DNA from: an uncultured Acetatifactor sp.
Lineage (GTDB): Bacteria; Bacillota; Clostridia; Lachnospirales; Lachnospiraceae
Direction: 5' to 3'
DNA: 64,000 nucleotides
Assembly (NCBI GenBank): GCA_910589655.1
Contig: CAJUTJ010000004.1
Location: 1-64,000 of the forward strand
Shown: piece by piece, positions 33,092-42,694 of the stretch
Layout of the letters: each line of letters opens with the position of its first letter
Position numbering within the stretch: the first letter of the stretch is position 1
Made by a program: the position numbers and the translations under genes
The notes under the pieces: model-generated
Told to the model about the DNA's origin: nothing
The model's database searches: none
What the model saw: the letters and a program-made list of their open reading frames with translations, nothing else

Positions 33092-35344
33092 ATGTGGAAA
33101 GATTATTCAGCAGATTATATCAAAAACAACCGCTCCTCCGGTTTCTCCGTCAGGCTCTCCGCATTTGTTTCGGCCCTGCTCTTATCCTTATTGTGCGGAT
33201 TATTTTATAATGCATGGAAATACGAGATTGAGAGGATTGTATTGGAAGAAGGCGGCTGGCACAGCCGTATCATGGGAGAATTCCGTCAGGAAGACATAGA
33301 GAATATAACTTACTTTGTCAATGTAAAGGATGTGGTAACGGCAGACACCTCCACCCTGCGTCAGACAGGCTCCTTCGATAATAAGGAGGGCGAAACGGTA
33401 ATAGATATCTATTTCGACGATCTGCGGGCCGTGCTCCCGGACACTCCCCGCATTGCAGAGTTGTTGGGGGTTCCTGCGGAACAGATTGTCTATAACTATC
33501 CCCTTTTGGCCATGTATTTGATCCGTGATTCCCGGGATACGGCGCCCAGACTTGTGTTTCCGCTGTTTATCGTAATAACGGCAATGGCTTCCTTTTCGTT
33601 AATTGTGATCATTCATAATGCCTTTGCGGTGTCCATGAATGCAAGAATTCATCAATTCGGTATTTTTTCCAGTATCGGAGCCACGCCAAAGCAGATCCGG
33701 ACATGCCTCCTGCAGGAGGCCGCCGCTCTTTGCGCCGTGCCCATATTGGCCGGGAACCTGCTTGGCATTGCAGGCAGTATGGGGCTGATGCTGATGACAA
33801 ATGTTTTGCTGGGAGACGATATTCCGGGACGGCACAAAGCAATTCCCGGTTATCATCCTCTGGTTTTGTTACTGACACTGTTGCTTACGGTGATAACCTT
33901 ATGGATTTCCGCATGGCTTCCGGCGGTAAAATTAAGCAGACTGACGCCCCTTGAAGCCATTAAGAACACAGGAGAACTACAGTTAAAGCGCAAAAAAAGC
34001 TCTCCTTTACTCACGCTGCTGTTCGGTGTGGAAGGGGAGCTGGCAGGCAATGCATTAAAAGCACAGCGGAAAGCCTTGCGGACCACATCCTTGTCCCTTA
34101 TTTTTTCATGCATGGCATTTACCATTATGCAGTGCTTCTTCACCCTTTCGGGAATCAGCACAAAAGAAACCTATTTTGAAAGGTATCAAAATGTATGGGA
34201 TATTATGATTACCGTTAAGGACACAGAAGTGGATGCTTTTGAAGAGACAGAGGCCCTTCAGGGACTTGCCGCAGCGGAAAGCGCCATTGTTTACCAGAAA
34301 GGGACCGCAAAGAGAATCATCACGGAAGAAGAAATGAGCGAAAACATGAAGTCTTTCGGCGGTTTTTCCCTTGCGTCCGGCAATTATGTAACGCAAACCA
34401 ACGACGGATGGCTGGTAAATGCTCCCTTGGTCATATTGGACGATAACAGCTTTTTCACTTATTGTGAGCAGCTCGGCATTCCGCCGCGGCTTGACGGAGC
34501 AGTGATCCTAAACCGGATCCGGGATGTGACCAATCCTGACTTCAGGCATCCTGTCTACATGCCCTATCTAAGAGTTCCGGATACTCCGGAAAACGCGGTC
34601 AGTGTATTGAGGCAGTCCGGCAGCGAAGACGGGACGGCAGTTCTTCCGGTTCTGTCTTATACCGAAAAGGAGCCTATGTTAAGAGAACAGTATGCATCAC
34701 TTGATTATTATGAACTTGTGCATTTTATTCCGGCATCTTTGTGGAAACAAATAAAAGGACAAATCGGCGGTGCCGAAGAGGATGTCCGCATTTGTGTTCT
34801 CGGCGGAGAAAATGCTTCCTTGGAGGAATTGGACGTGTTACAAGGCCGGATCGAAGAGCTTCTGGGTCGGAAATATACCCTCGAAAGTGAAAACCGTATT
34901 CGGGAATATGAAACCAATCACACTCAAATCGCGGGCATGAAAGCTGTCTTTGGAGGCTTCTGCATCCTGCTTGCAGTGATCGGAATCGGAAATGTGTTTT
35001 CCAATACATTAGGATTTGTGCGGCAGAGAAAAAGAGAATTCGCCAGATATATGTCCGTGGGACTGACACCCGGGAAAATCCGGAAAATGTTCTGCATTGA
35101 AGCGTTGGTTCTGGCTGGCAGGCCCATTGCGATTACCCTTCCGGCGGCAGTCATCGCAGTGGGGTATATGCTGAAGCTCAGTTATGTGGAAGCCGGGGAG
35201 TTTTTTGCGGAAGCGCCTTTACTTTCCGTCACTGCTTTTATGCTGGCCATTTTAGGTTCCGTGGCGCTGGCATACTATTTTGCATGGCGAAATGTACGCA
35301 ATATCAGCCTCGCTGAGGTTCTTAGAGATGATACAATGATGTAA
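33092..35344 (+). CDS. FtsX-like ABC exporter permease, BceB-like
   Basis: A 750-residue permease with about ten predicted helices in two FtsX/MacB-type blocks. One lies near residues 20-280 (SFSLIVIIHNAFAVSMNARI, then FGIFSSIGATPKQIRTCLLQ) and one at the C-terminus (ENTNV-like VFSNTLGFVRQRKREFARYM, VGLTPGKIRKMFCIEA). A large extracellular region of about 300 residues separates them. This build is typical of BceB/VraE-type permeases, which work with their kinase in flux sensing of bacitracin- or lantibiotic-like peptides. Coupling with the ATPase and two-component genes supports that role; the particular peptide is unknown. Confidence 0.9.
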   Translation: MWKDYSADYIKNNRSSGFSVRLSAFVSALLLSLLCGLFYNAWKYEIERIVLEEGGWHSRIMGEFRQEDIENITYFVNVKDVVTADTSTLRQTGSFDNKEGETVIDIYFDDLRAVLPDTPRIAELLGVPAEQIVYNYPLLAMYLIRDSRDTAPRLVFPLFIVITAMASFSLIVIIHNAFAVSMNARIHQFGIFSSIGATPKQIRTCLLQEAAALCAVPILAGNLLGIAGSMGLMLMTNVLLGDDIPGRHKAIPGYHPLVLLLTLLLTVITLWISAWLPAVKLSRLTPLEAIKNTGELQLKRKKSSPLLTLLFGVEGELAGNALKAQRKALRTTSLSLIFSCMAFTIMQCFFTLSGISTKETYFERYQNVWDIMITVKDTEVDAFEETEALQGLAAAESAIVYQKGTAKRIITEEEMSENMKSFGGFSLASGNYVTQTNDGWLVNAPLVILDDNSFFTYCEQLGIPPRLDGAVILNRIRDVTNPDFRHPVYMPYLRVPDTPENAVSVLRQSGSEDGTAVLPVLSYTEKEPMLREQYASLDYYELVHFIPASLWKQIKGQIGGAEEDVRICVLGGENASLEELDVLQGRIEELLGRKYTLESENRIREYETNHTQIAGMKAVFGGFCILLAVIGIGNVFSNTLGFVRQRKREFARYMSVGLTPGKIRKMFCIEALVLAGRPIAITLPAAVIAVGYMLKLSYVEAGEFFAEAPLLSVTAFMLAILGSVALAYYFAWRNVRNISLAEVLRDDTMM

Positions 35345-35390
35345 AACGGCGGTTCGGATTTCCGTAATTTCAATAAGCAGATCAGCGGGT

Positions 35391-35417
35391 AGCGGCTGTG
35401 TCATCAAATGCAGCCGT
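35391..35417 (+). terminator. Candidate terminator after the BceB-like gene
   Basis: An imperfect stem AGCGGCTG/CAGCCGTT with a 12-nt loop, followed by a T-rich but interrupted tail (ATCTGTTTTGTT). It lies 47 bp past the stop codon. Confidence 0.45.
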
Positions 35418-35500
35418 TATCTGTTTTGTTATCTGTCTTGTTATCCGTCCCCTTAATTTTTTCCGTTTCTACCGTTTGGGGCTGAAAGCTGCTGCAGCCT

Positions 35501-36343
35501 CTAATCCGAATCGTTTGTCCGGCAGCAGATCTGATAGTACTCTCCCGGCGTCATCTGGAATTCTTTCTTAAACGCTCGGAAAAAGTGATTGTATCCGGCA
35601 AAACCTGCTTTTGCATATACATGGCTTACGGGCATCCCTTCCGCGATATATCTGGCGCAGAGAGCCAGCTTAGTTTTTATAATATAACTGTGTACGGTCT
35701 GGCCTGTCCCTTTTTTAAATTCTCTTTGGATATGTCTCCGGCTGATATTGAATTCCTGCTCCAGCCGTTCCAGCGGAATTTCTTCCGTAATGTGCTCTTT
35801 GATATAGAACATCAGGGAATCTAAAAGCATTTCCTTCATTTCCGGTTCTTTCGGGGCTTCTTTTTCCGTCTGCCGGAATGCCCGGGCCAGAAAAACGGCA
35901 ACCAAAGAGAGCAGTCCGAATCTATAGACGGAATTGCCAAGCTCCGATGTTTTTTCCTGTTTCGACAAATCCCTGATTAGATTTTTAGTAATCATTATCA
36001 GACTGTTTTCGGCAGTGACCGACATATATTTCGAAGGCAGTGCCGCAAAATGCGCCATAAAATTCATCTCATCACCGGAAAGCTCCTGTAAAAGCTTTTC
36101 CGAAAATTGGATGGAGAGCAGTTCCGGAGGAAAAGAACCCGATGCACCGGACAGCGTCAGTGAAGCGTCCGGCTTGATCATCAAAATCTCATGGATGCCG
36201 CAGCGAAATTGCCGTTCTGCGTATTTGTAATAGTAGCTTCCCGTTTTTGCGAGAATAAACCGATAGTATCCTCCGGAAGAGACCGAAATTTTTTCGGATC
36301 CTTCACATCTTATTTCCGAGATCAGATACCCATTCTTCTCCAT
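35501..36343 (-). CDS. AraC-family transcriptional regulator
   Basis: A 280-residue regulator with a beta-rich N-terminal half (about 1-150, probably a cupin-like sensing domain; SSGGYYRFILAKTGSYYYKY) and a C-terminal double helix-turn-helix (about 180-275). The segments IPLERLEQEFNISRRHIQRE and SHVYAKAGFAGYNHFFRAFKK, with the closing TPGEYYQI, are typical. The start at 36343 follows GGAAGGAGA; the track of open codons beyond it is unsupported. It is divergent from the membrane-fused hydrolase gene across a 365-bp region and may control it. The ligand is unknown. Confidence 0.88.
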   Translation of the reverse strand: MEKNGYLISEIRCEGSEKISVSSGGYYRFILAKTGSYYYKYAERQFRCGIHEILMIKPDASLTLSGASGSFPPELLSIQFSEKLLQELSGDEMNFMAHFAALPSKYMSVTAENSLIMITKNLIRDLSKQEKTSELGNSVYRFGLLSLVAVFLARAFRQTEKEAPKEPEMKEMLLDSLMFYIKEHITEEIPLERLEQEFNISRRHIQREFKKGTGQTVHSYIIKTKLALCARYIAEGMPVSHVYAKAGFAGYNHFFRAFKKEFQMTPGEYYQICCRTNDSD

Positions 36344-36668
36344 GTCTGTCTCCTTCCATTTTGATTTAAGATTTCTTAGAGCAGACAATTTTTTGCCTGC
36401 GTCAAACGCTGCTTGGTGTATACAGCCTATATTTCCCAAACTGTTAAAGCAATTAGGGAATTGCCCGAAAAATGTATTGGCGTCACATGACATTTCTTCT
36501 CCGGATTCGGCATTCGGCCAAACAGGCATTTAGTAATTAGTATGAGAAAAGCCTCCTTAAAAAATTTACAGCCATTATATATTTTATATTGGCAATTATC
36601 AATATTACCGCCGCCATGATGTCACTTTTTGCGTGCATCTTGTCCGTATATGTATATGATCCTTTTTA

Positions 36669-36686
36669 TCAATTATTTATAATTGA
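36669..36686. promoter_or_regulatory. Palindrome upstream of the hydrolase gene
   Basis: A perfect 18-bp dyad (TCAATTAT/ATAATTGA around TT) six bases before the AAGGAGGT ribosome binding site. It is a possible operator or a short mRNA hairpin controlling translation; no binding protein is identified. The remainder of 36344-36708 holds no further clear feature. Confidence 0.35.
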
Positions 36687-36708
36687 TTTTACAAGGAGGT
36701 ATTTCATT

Positions 36709-38610
36709 ATGAAAGCAAATGAACAAAAGAGGGTTACTCCTCAAAAGGCGCTCGTGTTTTCGCTGCTCTTCACCTTACTCTTTACTGCATTGTCCGGAGG
36801 GATTCTCCGAGACTGGGGAAAAATCAGTATTTCTACGGTAAGCTTGAGCACTGTGAGCGGAAACAGGATATCGGCGCGGATTTTCAAACCGGACTCCGCT
36901 ACGGCGGAGCGTCCCGCTCCCACGGTTATTCTCACCCATGGACTGACGGTCAACAAAGAGAGCTATTCCCAGTATGGGCTGGAGCTTGCCCGCAGAGGGT
37001 TCGTAGTGATTCTGCCCGACATGTTAAATCATGGGGATTCCGACATTATCGGACCGGAGATTTATTTTGCACCCACAGAAGTAAACGATGCTTATGGCTC
37101 CTATGCGGCGGTGAGATATGCCAAAACTCTGGACTATGTGGATCAGTCCCAGATCGGCGTTGCAGGACATTCTGCCGGCGGACAGTCGGCAAATAACTGC
37201 GTCAGACTGGATAATCTGGAGGAAGCTCCTGCCATTTCCGCGGTTTATCTGATTTCTTCCGATCCAGCATTTACGGATGAAACGGGGGCTTGGACAAATA
37301 TTTACGGCTCCAGAGACTTCGGGCTTTATTATACGATCTACGACCATGTCTATTTCAAGGGAATCGATTCGGAAGGGCAGCCGATGAACGTACAGCAATG
37401 GCTGAGTTCAGACAGTGCAAAGTCCCTGTTTGCCTTCGGACAGGATCCCTCTGCCTTTGAGGGCGGCCATGTGGTTCCCGGCCATACCTACATAGCTGAG
37501 ATAGAAGGCCAGCAGGCTCTCCGCCGGGTCAATTCCGCCAAGGAAATACACGCAAAGCCTCAGGGCGGGTCTAATGCCCTTGCTGCTGTCTGCGACTTTT
37601 TCCAAGACTGCTTTGAAGCGCCCAATTATATAGTCGGCCAAAACCAACGTTATGCCCTTTTGACAGTCAGCAATCTGTTTGGGCTGTTGGGAGTCCTTAT
37701 GTGCTGTGTATCCTGTTTGGGCTGTATGATACCGACAAAATTCTTCGCATGTCTGCAGAAAGGGGAAGCGGCTGCTCTGCGTCCGGCACCTGACAAAAAA
37801 GGAAAAAAATGGTTCTGGATACTGACGGTTTTGAACTGTGTTTTTGCCTTCTGCAGTATCAGCGGAATATTCTTTCTAGGGTTCGGTTATTGCTGTTCTA
37901 CTGTTTTTTCTCAGCAGCCTTCAAACATTTACGCACTTTGGGCGCTGCTTAACGGAATATTTATGCTGATTACGTCTTTTGTCTCTTATGCATTATACGG
38001 AAGGAAAAACGGGGCTTCTCCGGAAGACTGGGGGCTGAAAATTTCGCCCGCACAGCTTCTGAAAAGCATACTGGCTGCTTTGGCCGCCTGTGCGGCGGTA
38101 TTCCTTATCGTGGCGGCGGCAAACCGTATATTTGACGTGGATTATCATTATTACTTTTGGGGGTTAAAAAATATTCCCGTCAAAAATCTAGGTGTGTTCT
38201 TTGCATATCTTCCCGCATACCTGATTTTCGGTATCACCGTATCCATTGCATTGAACAGCGCATATCACTGTAAAATAGGCAAAGAACCGGAATGGGTAAA
38301 TGATTTGTTCTTCGCTGTAATGAATATGCTGCCGGCTCTCGTAATCACCTTCGTGGGCTATTATCTCTATGCAAAGAGCGGGGTGAAACCTTTTGTATTT
38401 GGTTCTACTTATACCTATACATATACAATCAATGCCATCCCTGTCTTCCCGGTAGCTGTCATTTTAATCCGGCGGTTGTTTAAACGGTGTAATAACCCTT
38501 ATATTCCCGGCATCATAGCAGGTATCCTTTTATGCTGGCTGCAGGTATCCTGTTCCTTCACCCTTCATGCCAATATGTACTACGGGCCAATGGCGGCTTA
38601 TCTGCCTTAA
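36709..38610 (+). CDS. Alpha/beta hydrolase fused to a polytopic membrane domain
   Basis: A 633-residue protein with one N-terminal membrane helix (about 15-35), an extracytoplasmic alpha/beta-hydrolase domain (about 45-290) and a C-terminal half with about nine predicted helices. The hydrolase shows the oxyanion-side motif ILTHGLTVNKES, DMLNHGDSD and the nucleophile elbow GHSAGG, so a serine esterase, peptidase or lipase-like activity is likely. The topology puts catalysis outside the membrane. I do not recognise the membrane half. The start at 36709 follows AAGGAGGT; a frame open 40 codons further upstream crosses the operator-like palindrome and is rejected. The gene stands alone, divergent from an AraC regulator. 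Confidence 0.75.
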   Translation: MKANEQKRVTPQKALVFSLLFTLLFTALSGGILRDWGKISISTVSLSTVSGNRISARIFKPDSATAERPAPTVILTHGLTVNKESYSQYGLELARRGFVVILPDMLNHGDSDIIGPEIYFAPTEVNDAYGSYAAVRYAKTLDYVDQSQIGVAGHSAGGQSANNCVRLDNLEEAPAISAVYLISSDPAFTDETGAWTNIYGSRDFGLYYTIYDHVYFKGIDSEGQPMNVQQWLSSDSAKSLFAFGQDPSAFEGGHVVPGHTYIAEIEGQQALRRVNSAKEIHAKPQGGSNALAAVCDFFQDCFEAPNYIVGQNQRYALLTVSNLFGLLGVLMCCVSCLGCMIPTKFFACLQKGEAAALRPAPDKKGKKWFWILTVLNCVFAFCSISGIFFLGFGYCCSTVFSQQPSNIYALWALLNGIFMLITSFVSYALYGRKNGASPEDWGLKISPAQLLKSILAALAACAAVFLIVAAANRIFDVDYHYYFWGLKNIPVKNLGVFFAYLPAYLIFGITVSIALNSAYHCKIGKEPEWVNDLFFAVMNMLPALVITFVGYYLYAKSGVKPFVFGSTYTYTYTINAIPVFPVAVILIRRLFKRCNNPYIPGIIAGILLCWLQVSCSFTLHANMYYGPMAAYLP

Positions 38611-38666
38611 CGGCTTAACGGATCTTAAATATTCCGCATAAGCTCCCGCACGGCGCAAGACCAAAA

Positions 38667-38711
38667 TAGGATGTGACGAAATCAAAAGTACAGCGATTCC
38701 GTTACATCCTA
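38667..38711. terminator. Hairpin between convergent genes
   Basis: A 12-bp stem (TAGGATGTGACG/CGTTACATCCTA, one G-T pair) with a loop of about 21 nt, between the hydrolase gene and the convergent AraC-GyrI gene. The T-runs are weak. The rest of 38611-38864 shows no gene. Confidence 0.5.
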
Positions 38712-38864
38712 ATTCTATTCTACAATATTTAATTCTTTGCCCCTCTGCAAATCCTTCCGTTTTAAACGAGATGCTTCTATGTTTCAATATACCAAAGTAT
38801 ATCGGAAATAACAGCAGTTGTATTCAGATAGAACAGAGAATTATTTCGCTTTTGGTAAGGTTGA

Positions 38865-39746
38865 TTATGCCTTCTTCTCGTTTACGGCAATCCATATCTC
38901 ACAGCTATAGTCGGGGTTCTGCACATCGGCCGAAGGATAAACCTCAAGCTCAATGCCGCTGCCGTATTCGTAAACGCTGCTCTGAGGGAAGAACTCCGTG
39001 CATATTTTCTTGTAGGTCTCCCGAAATGCATCCGGCATACGGCCCTTGCATTGGAATACCGCATAGGTGTACGCGGGGATCTCCACGATTTCAAAACCCT
39101 CTTCCGCAACCGGCTGGCCGTTGTACTCCGCGCCGATTCCATAGGGGAATCCGGAATCCGCCATTTCTCCGGAAAAGCAGATGCCCAGCACGCCGTGCAA
39201 ATGATCGAAATTCGCGTATTTGCAAAGTGCTTCCATGGTATTGTCCCGATTCATCTCGCCCCAAAACGCTGATATATCGGCAGTGGCAGTCTCACCCTGT
39301 GGTTTGTTAACCTGTTTTTTCCTGCAAATTACCTGAAATGCTTCTCTTTTTTCGATTCTGTAGTCCATCAGATTACCTCCGTCTATAATTAGTTTCACGG
39401 AAAGTCGGGAAAAGGATTTAATTTGGCCGCCTTTGCGGGCTTCCGTCGGTGTGATGCCGTGAAACCGGGTGAAGGCACGGCTAAAGCTTTCCGGCGTGTC
39501 ATACCCATATTTCACCGCAACGTCGATTACCTTACTGCCTTTCCGGGACAACTCATCGGCGGCAATGGACAACCTGCGCATACGAATGTAATCGCCCAAA
39601 GTATAACCACAGAGCATGCTGAACATTCTCTGAAAATGAAAGGATGACGAGGCGGCCTCCCTTGCCACGGCTTCATAATCAATTTCTTCTGTCAAATGCG
39701 TCTCGGCATAGTTAATCGCGCGCTGTATTCCGGCAATCCAATCCAT
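38865..39746 (-). CDS. AraC-family regulator with GyrI-like effector domain
   Basis: A 293-residue regulator. The N-terminal AraC/Rob-type double helix-turn-helix occupies about 1-105 (EEIDYEAVAREAASSSFHFQ, VAVKYGYDTPESFSRAFTRF), followed by a GyrI-like small-molecule-binding domain (about 125-293, with ISAFWGEMN, GICFSGEM, YAVFQCKG and CEIWIAV). Such Rob/BmrR-type proteins respond to hydrophobic drugs or metabolites and often control efflux. It stands alone between two unrelated units. A paralog of the same length and order is at 52801 inside an inverted-repeat-flanked insertion. GGAAGGGAG precedes the ATG. Confidence 0.9.
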   Translation of the reverse strand: MDWIAGIQRAINYAETHLTEEIDYEAVAREAASSSFHFQRMFSMLCGYTLGDYIRMRRLSIAADELSRKGSKVIDVAVKYGYDTPESFSRAFTRFHGITPTEARKGGQIKSFSRLSVKLIIDGGNLMDYRIEKREAFQVICRKKQVNKPQGETATADISAFWGEMNRDNTMEALCKYANFDHLHGVLGICFSGEMADSGFPYGIGAEYNGQPVAEEGFEIVEIPAYTYAVFQCKGRMPDAFRETYKKICTEFFPQSSVYEYGSGIELEVYPSADVQNPDYSCEIWIAVNEKKA

Positions 39747-39772
39747 AGGTACTCTCCCTTCCGTATGACCTT

Positions 39773-39781
39773 ATTATAGCA
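39773..39781 (-). promoter_or_regulatory. Extended -10 promoter of the AraC-GyrI gene
   Basis: On the minus strand TGC precedes a perfect TATAAT (39773-39778), an extended -10 element about 27 bp before the start codon. The transcript would thus have a very short leader. No good -35 is seen. Confidence 0.5.
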
Positions 39782-40008
39782 GTGTCAGAATCCCGTTTCC
39801 TGACATCCTGTGCGGAGCAGTGTCAGGGCCGTTCCCGGCAGCTTCACGGTACATCCGCTTGAGAAGACATATATCTCGGGATTGCAACCTGCTTTTTTGG
39901 TATATCGTATTTATTATACAACATTATTTTCTACACATAAATATTTATAGTCTTCTCAAAAACGGTCAACGGCGTATAATTATTACTGTGCACTCGCTGT
40001 CGCCGCGA

Positions 40009-40041
40009 GGTTTTATCACGCTGTTTCTGCGTGATAAAACC
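40009..40041 (+). repeat. Dispersed hairpin repeat, copy 2
   Basis: A perfect 13-bp stem (GGTTTTATCACGC/GCGTGATAAAACC) with a 7-nt loop is followed by GAGACAGACATGCGCG. The tail resembles that of the hairpin at 882-907 although the stems differ. It lies in the 5' region of the TetR gene. Confidence 0.6.
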
Positions 40042-40094
40042 GAGACAGACATGCGCGAAATCGCTGCAGACAGCACCACGAAAGGGATAATATT

Positions 40095-40718
40095 ATGAAT
40101 GAGAAGTTCTTTTCCTTACCTTTGGACAAACAGGAGAAAATTATCAATGCCGGTTTTCGTGTATTTTCACAGAACTCCTATAAAAAGAGCCCTATGAGTG
40201 AAATTGCAAGTGAGGCCGGGATCAGTAAATCGCTTTTATTTCATTATTTCCGTAATAAAAAGGAGCTTTACCTTTTCCTCTGGGATAAAATGGAGGAAAT
40301 TTCTTTAACGGAACTGGAAAAAAGCGGCTGCTATGAACAGAAGGACTTGTTCGACACAATGGCCAAGGGATTCCGTGCCAAAATTAATATTATGCGGAGA
40401 TATCCTGACTTAGGCGCATTCTCATTAAAGGGCTACTATGAGACGGATCCGGAAGTCTCTGCCGATATTCAAAAAAGTCTCGCCAAATACGTCTCCTACA
40501 GATCTTACGGAAGGCAGCTGAATATGAATCCGGAGCAGTTTATTCCCGGACTGGATCTGGAAATGATGTATTTAGATATGTATTGGGCGGCAGAAGGTTA
40601 TATTTGGGAGAAAATACAGCTCGGCATTATAGATGTGGATGAAATAGAACGAGATTTTTCCAGACTTTTGGACTTCTGGAAATTCGTTTATATGAGAAAG
40701 GAGACTCCCACAAGCTGA
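40095..40718 (+). CDS. TetR-family transcriptional regulator
   Basis: A 207-residue repressor. The N-terminal helix-turn-helix (about 10-55) reads SEIASEAGISKSLLFHYFRNKKEL, typical of TetR; the remainder is a helical ligand-binding and dimerisation domain. It is followed after 95 bp by an ABC-2 exporter ATPase and its permease in the same direction, so it is likely an autoregulated repressor of that exporter. AAAGGGATAATATT before the ATG gives a modest ribosome binding site. The inducer is unknown. Confidence 0.9.
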   Translation: MNEKFFSLPLDKQEKIINAGFRVFSQNSYKKSPMSEIASEAGISKSLLFHYFRNKKELYLFLWDKMEEISLTELEKSGCYEQKDLFDTMAKGFRAKINIMRRYPDLGAFSLKGYYETDPEVSADIQKSLAKYVSYRSYGRQLNMNPEQFIPGLDLEMMYLDMYWAAEGYIWEKIQLGIIDVDEIERDFSRLLDFWKFVYMRKETPTS

Positions 40719-40813
40719 GTTGATACCTTCTTGTTCCGTAACAGTTACTTATACACACCAAAACAGGAAAACAAAGCAAATTTCCACAAGCTCCAATGAA
40801 ACAGGAGGATAAC

Positions 40814-41680
40814 ATGAACGCTATTGAGATTACCGATTTAACAAAATATTATGGAAAAGCACGGGGAATCGTCGCTTTAAATCTTACCGTAAAGGAGGGG
40901 GAATTTTTCGGCTTTATCGGCCCGAACGGCGCAGGAAAGTCCACCACAATACGTACTCTGCTGGGACTTATCAACGCTACATCAGGACAGGCAAAGGTCT
41001 TAGGGCTAGACATACAAAAAGGGATGCAGGACATTTTAGCCAATGTGGGATATCTGCCTTCCGAAGCCGTATTTTACTCCGGAATGAAGGTAAAGGATAT
41101 CCTAAACCTGTCGGCCGGTCTGCGAAAAAAGGATTGTTCCGAGGAAGCCGGACGGCTCTGCGAAAGGCTTCGGCTGGATCTCTCCCGCAAGGCCGACGAA
41201 CTATCCTTCGGCAACCGAAAAAAGGCTGCCATTGTGGCCGCACTGCAGCATAATCCCAGACTATTGATTTTAGACGAACCCACCGGAGGTCTGGATCCGC
41301 TGATGCAGCATGAATTTTTCCAAATCCTCAGAGAGAGAAACGCTAAAGGTACTACTATATTCTTTTCCAGCCATGTGTTGTCGGAAGTCCAGAGAAACTG
41401 CTCCAGAGCCGCGATTATCCGGGAGGGCCGCATCATTGCCTGCGACAGCGTGGAAGCCTTGGCGCAGACAAATGCAAAACGTGTCACAGTCCACGGGAAG
41501 CTGTCTCTGCAAGACTTAAACGGTGTCCGGGATTTGAAAGAGACGGCCGACTCCTGCAGCTTCCTTTACAGCGGTGATCTAAAACATTTGCTGCAGCGGC
41601 TTTCGGAGGAAGATATTGCCGATCTCTCTGTGGCGGAACCGGATTTGGAAGAAATCTTTCTACATTACTATAAAAAGTAA
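40814..41680 (+). CDS. ABC-2 exporter ATPase (DrrA/CcmA type)
   Basis: A 288-residue ATPase. Walker A is GPNGAGKST, the signature-region reads ELSFGNRKKAAIVAALQ (a variant of LSGGQ, as in many drug-export ATPases), Walker B is LLILDEPTGGLDP and the switch His lies in FFSSHVLSEV. The C-terminal 80 residues form the extension usual in this subfamily. The ATG at 40814 follows AGGAGG. It pairs with the permease encoded 96 bp downstream and is probably controlled by the TetR protein upstream. The substrate is unknown. Confidence 0.9.
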   Translation: MNAIEITDLTKYYGKARGIVALNLTVKEGEFFGFIGPNGAGKSTTIRTLLGLINATSGQAKVLGLDIQKGMQDILANVGYLPSEAVFYSGMKVKDILNLSAGLRKKDCSEEAGRLCERLRLDLSRKADELSFGNRKKAAIVAALQHNPRLLILDEPTGGLDPLMQHEFFQILRERNAKGTTIFFSSHVLSEVQRNCSRAAIIREGRIIACDSVEALAQTNAKRVTVHGKLSLQDLNGVRDLKETADSCSFLYSGDLKHLLQRLSEEDIADLSVAEPDLEEIFLHYYKK

Positions 41681-41711
41681 CACGGCAGCACTGTTAACCG
41701 ATGAAAACGCA

Positions 41712-41742
41712 TTCGCCGAAATATATTAAAACTCTCGGCGAA
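41712..41742 (+). repeat. Intercistronic hairpin in the ABC-2 operon
   Basis: An 8-bp stem (TTCGCCGA/TCGGCGAA) with a 15-nt loop in the gap between ATPase and permease genes. It has no T-run, so it more likely affects mRNA stability than termination. Confidence 0.4.
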
Positions 41743-41776
41743 GTGTAAACATGCCATGGGCATGGGGAGGTATCAT

Positions 41777-42562
41777 ATGACATTATTAAAACATGAAATG
41801 AGGCAAGGATGGAAAACCCTTGCCGTTTGGACTGTTTCCATTGGATTCTTTATTGTGATCTGTGTGCTGATGTATCCGGAAATGGGCGAGGAAATGGAAG
41901 GCGTAAACGAAATTTTTTCCTCCATGGGTGCGTTTACATCCGCCTTTGGCATGGACAGGCTTAATTTCGGCACCTTATCCGGCTTTTATGCCATTGAATG
42001 CGGTAACATTCTGGGGATAGGCGGCTCCTTTTTTGCAGCGTTCATCGCAGTCGCCTCATTGGCAAAGGAAGAAAAGGAACGCACGGCAGAATTTTTGCTG
42101 AGCCACCCTGTGGGCAGACCTTGGCTGGTCACACAAAAGCTTCTGGCAGTGATGCTCCAAATCTTCATAATGAACGCGGTTGTTTTTGCATTGTCGGTAT
42201 CATCGATTTTGATAATCGGAGAGGACATCCCTTGGAATCAGCTCTGTCTTCTGCACCTTGCACACTTTTTGGTTCAGATTGAACTGGCGGGTATCTGCTT
42301 TGGAATCTCCTCCTTTCTGCGCCGAAGCGGTATCGGTATCGGTTTGGGTATCGCCGCCGTAATGTATTTTCTGAATATTACTGCCAATCTATCGAAAAGT
42401 GCGGAGTTCCTGAAATACATCACTCCCTTTGCTTATGCCGAGGGCGCCGATATTCTGGCAGCGGGCAGTTTGGAGGGCAAATTGCTGCTTCCCGGAATAC
42501 TGTATACTTTAATCGGAATTTGTACTGCCTATTGGAAATACTGCAGCAAAGATATTCAATAA
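41777..42562 (+). CDS. ABC-2 exporter permease
   Basis: A 261-residue membrane protein with six predicted helices. It opens TLLKHEMRQGWKTLAVWTVS, typical of ABC-2-type permeases of the EcsB/NosY-like group, and the central part reads EEKERTAEFLLSHPVGRPWL, the conserved cytoplasmic loop of this subfamily. Two ATPase subunits from the upstream gene would complete the exporter. The ATG at 41777 follows GGGGAGG; seven further codons upstream are in frame but unsupported. A strong terminator ends the operon. Confidence 0.88.
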   Translation: MTLLKHEMRQGWKTLAVWTVSIGFFIVICVLMYPEMGEEMEGVNEIFSSMGAFTSAFGMDRLNFGTLSGFYAIECGNILGIGGSFFAAFIAVASLAKEEKERTAEFLLSHPVGRPWLVTQKLLAVMLQIFIMNAVVFALSVSSILIIGEDIPWNQLCLLHLAHFLVQIELAGICFGISSFLRRSGIGIGLGIAAVMYFLNITANLSKSAEFLKYITPFAYAEGADILAAGSLEGKLLLPGILYTLIGICTAYWKYCSKDIQ

Positions 42563-42572
42563 ATTCACATAA

Positions 42573-42616
42573 AACACCGGGACGCCTGATCAAAGGCTGT
42601 CCCGGTGTTCTTTTTT
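42573..42616 (+). terminator. Strong terminator of the TetR/ABC-2 operon
   Basis: An 11-bp stem (AACACCGGGAC/GTCCCGGTGTT) followed by CTTTTTT, starting 10 bp past the permease stop codon. Confidence 0.85.
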
Positions 42617-42694
42617 AATATGTCATCTTGTAAATCAATAGCGTTTTTGCTATTTGATACAAAATAGATCCTGTTTGTTACCGTTCACCATACA

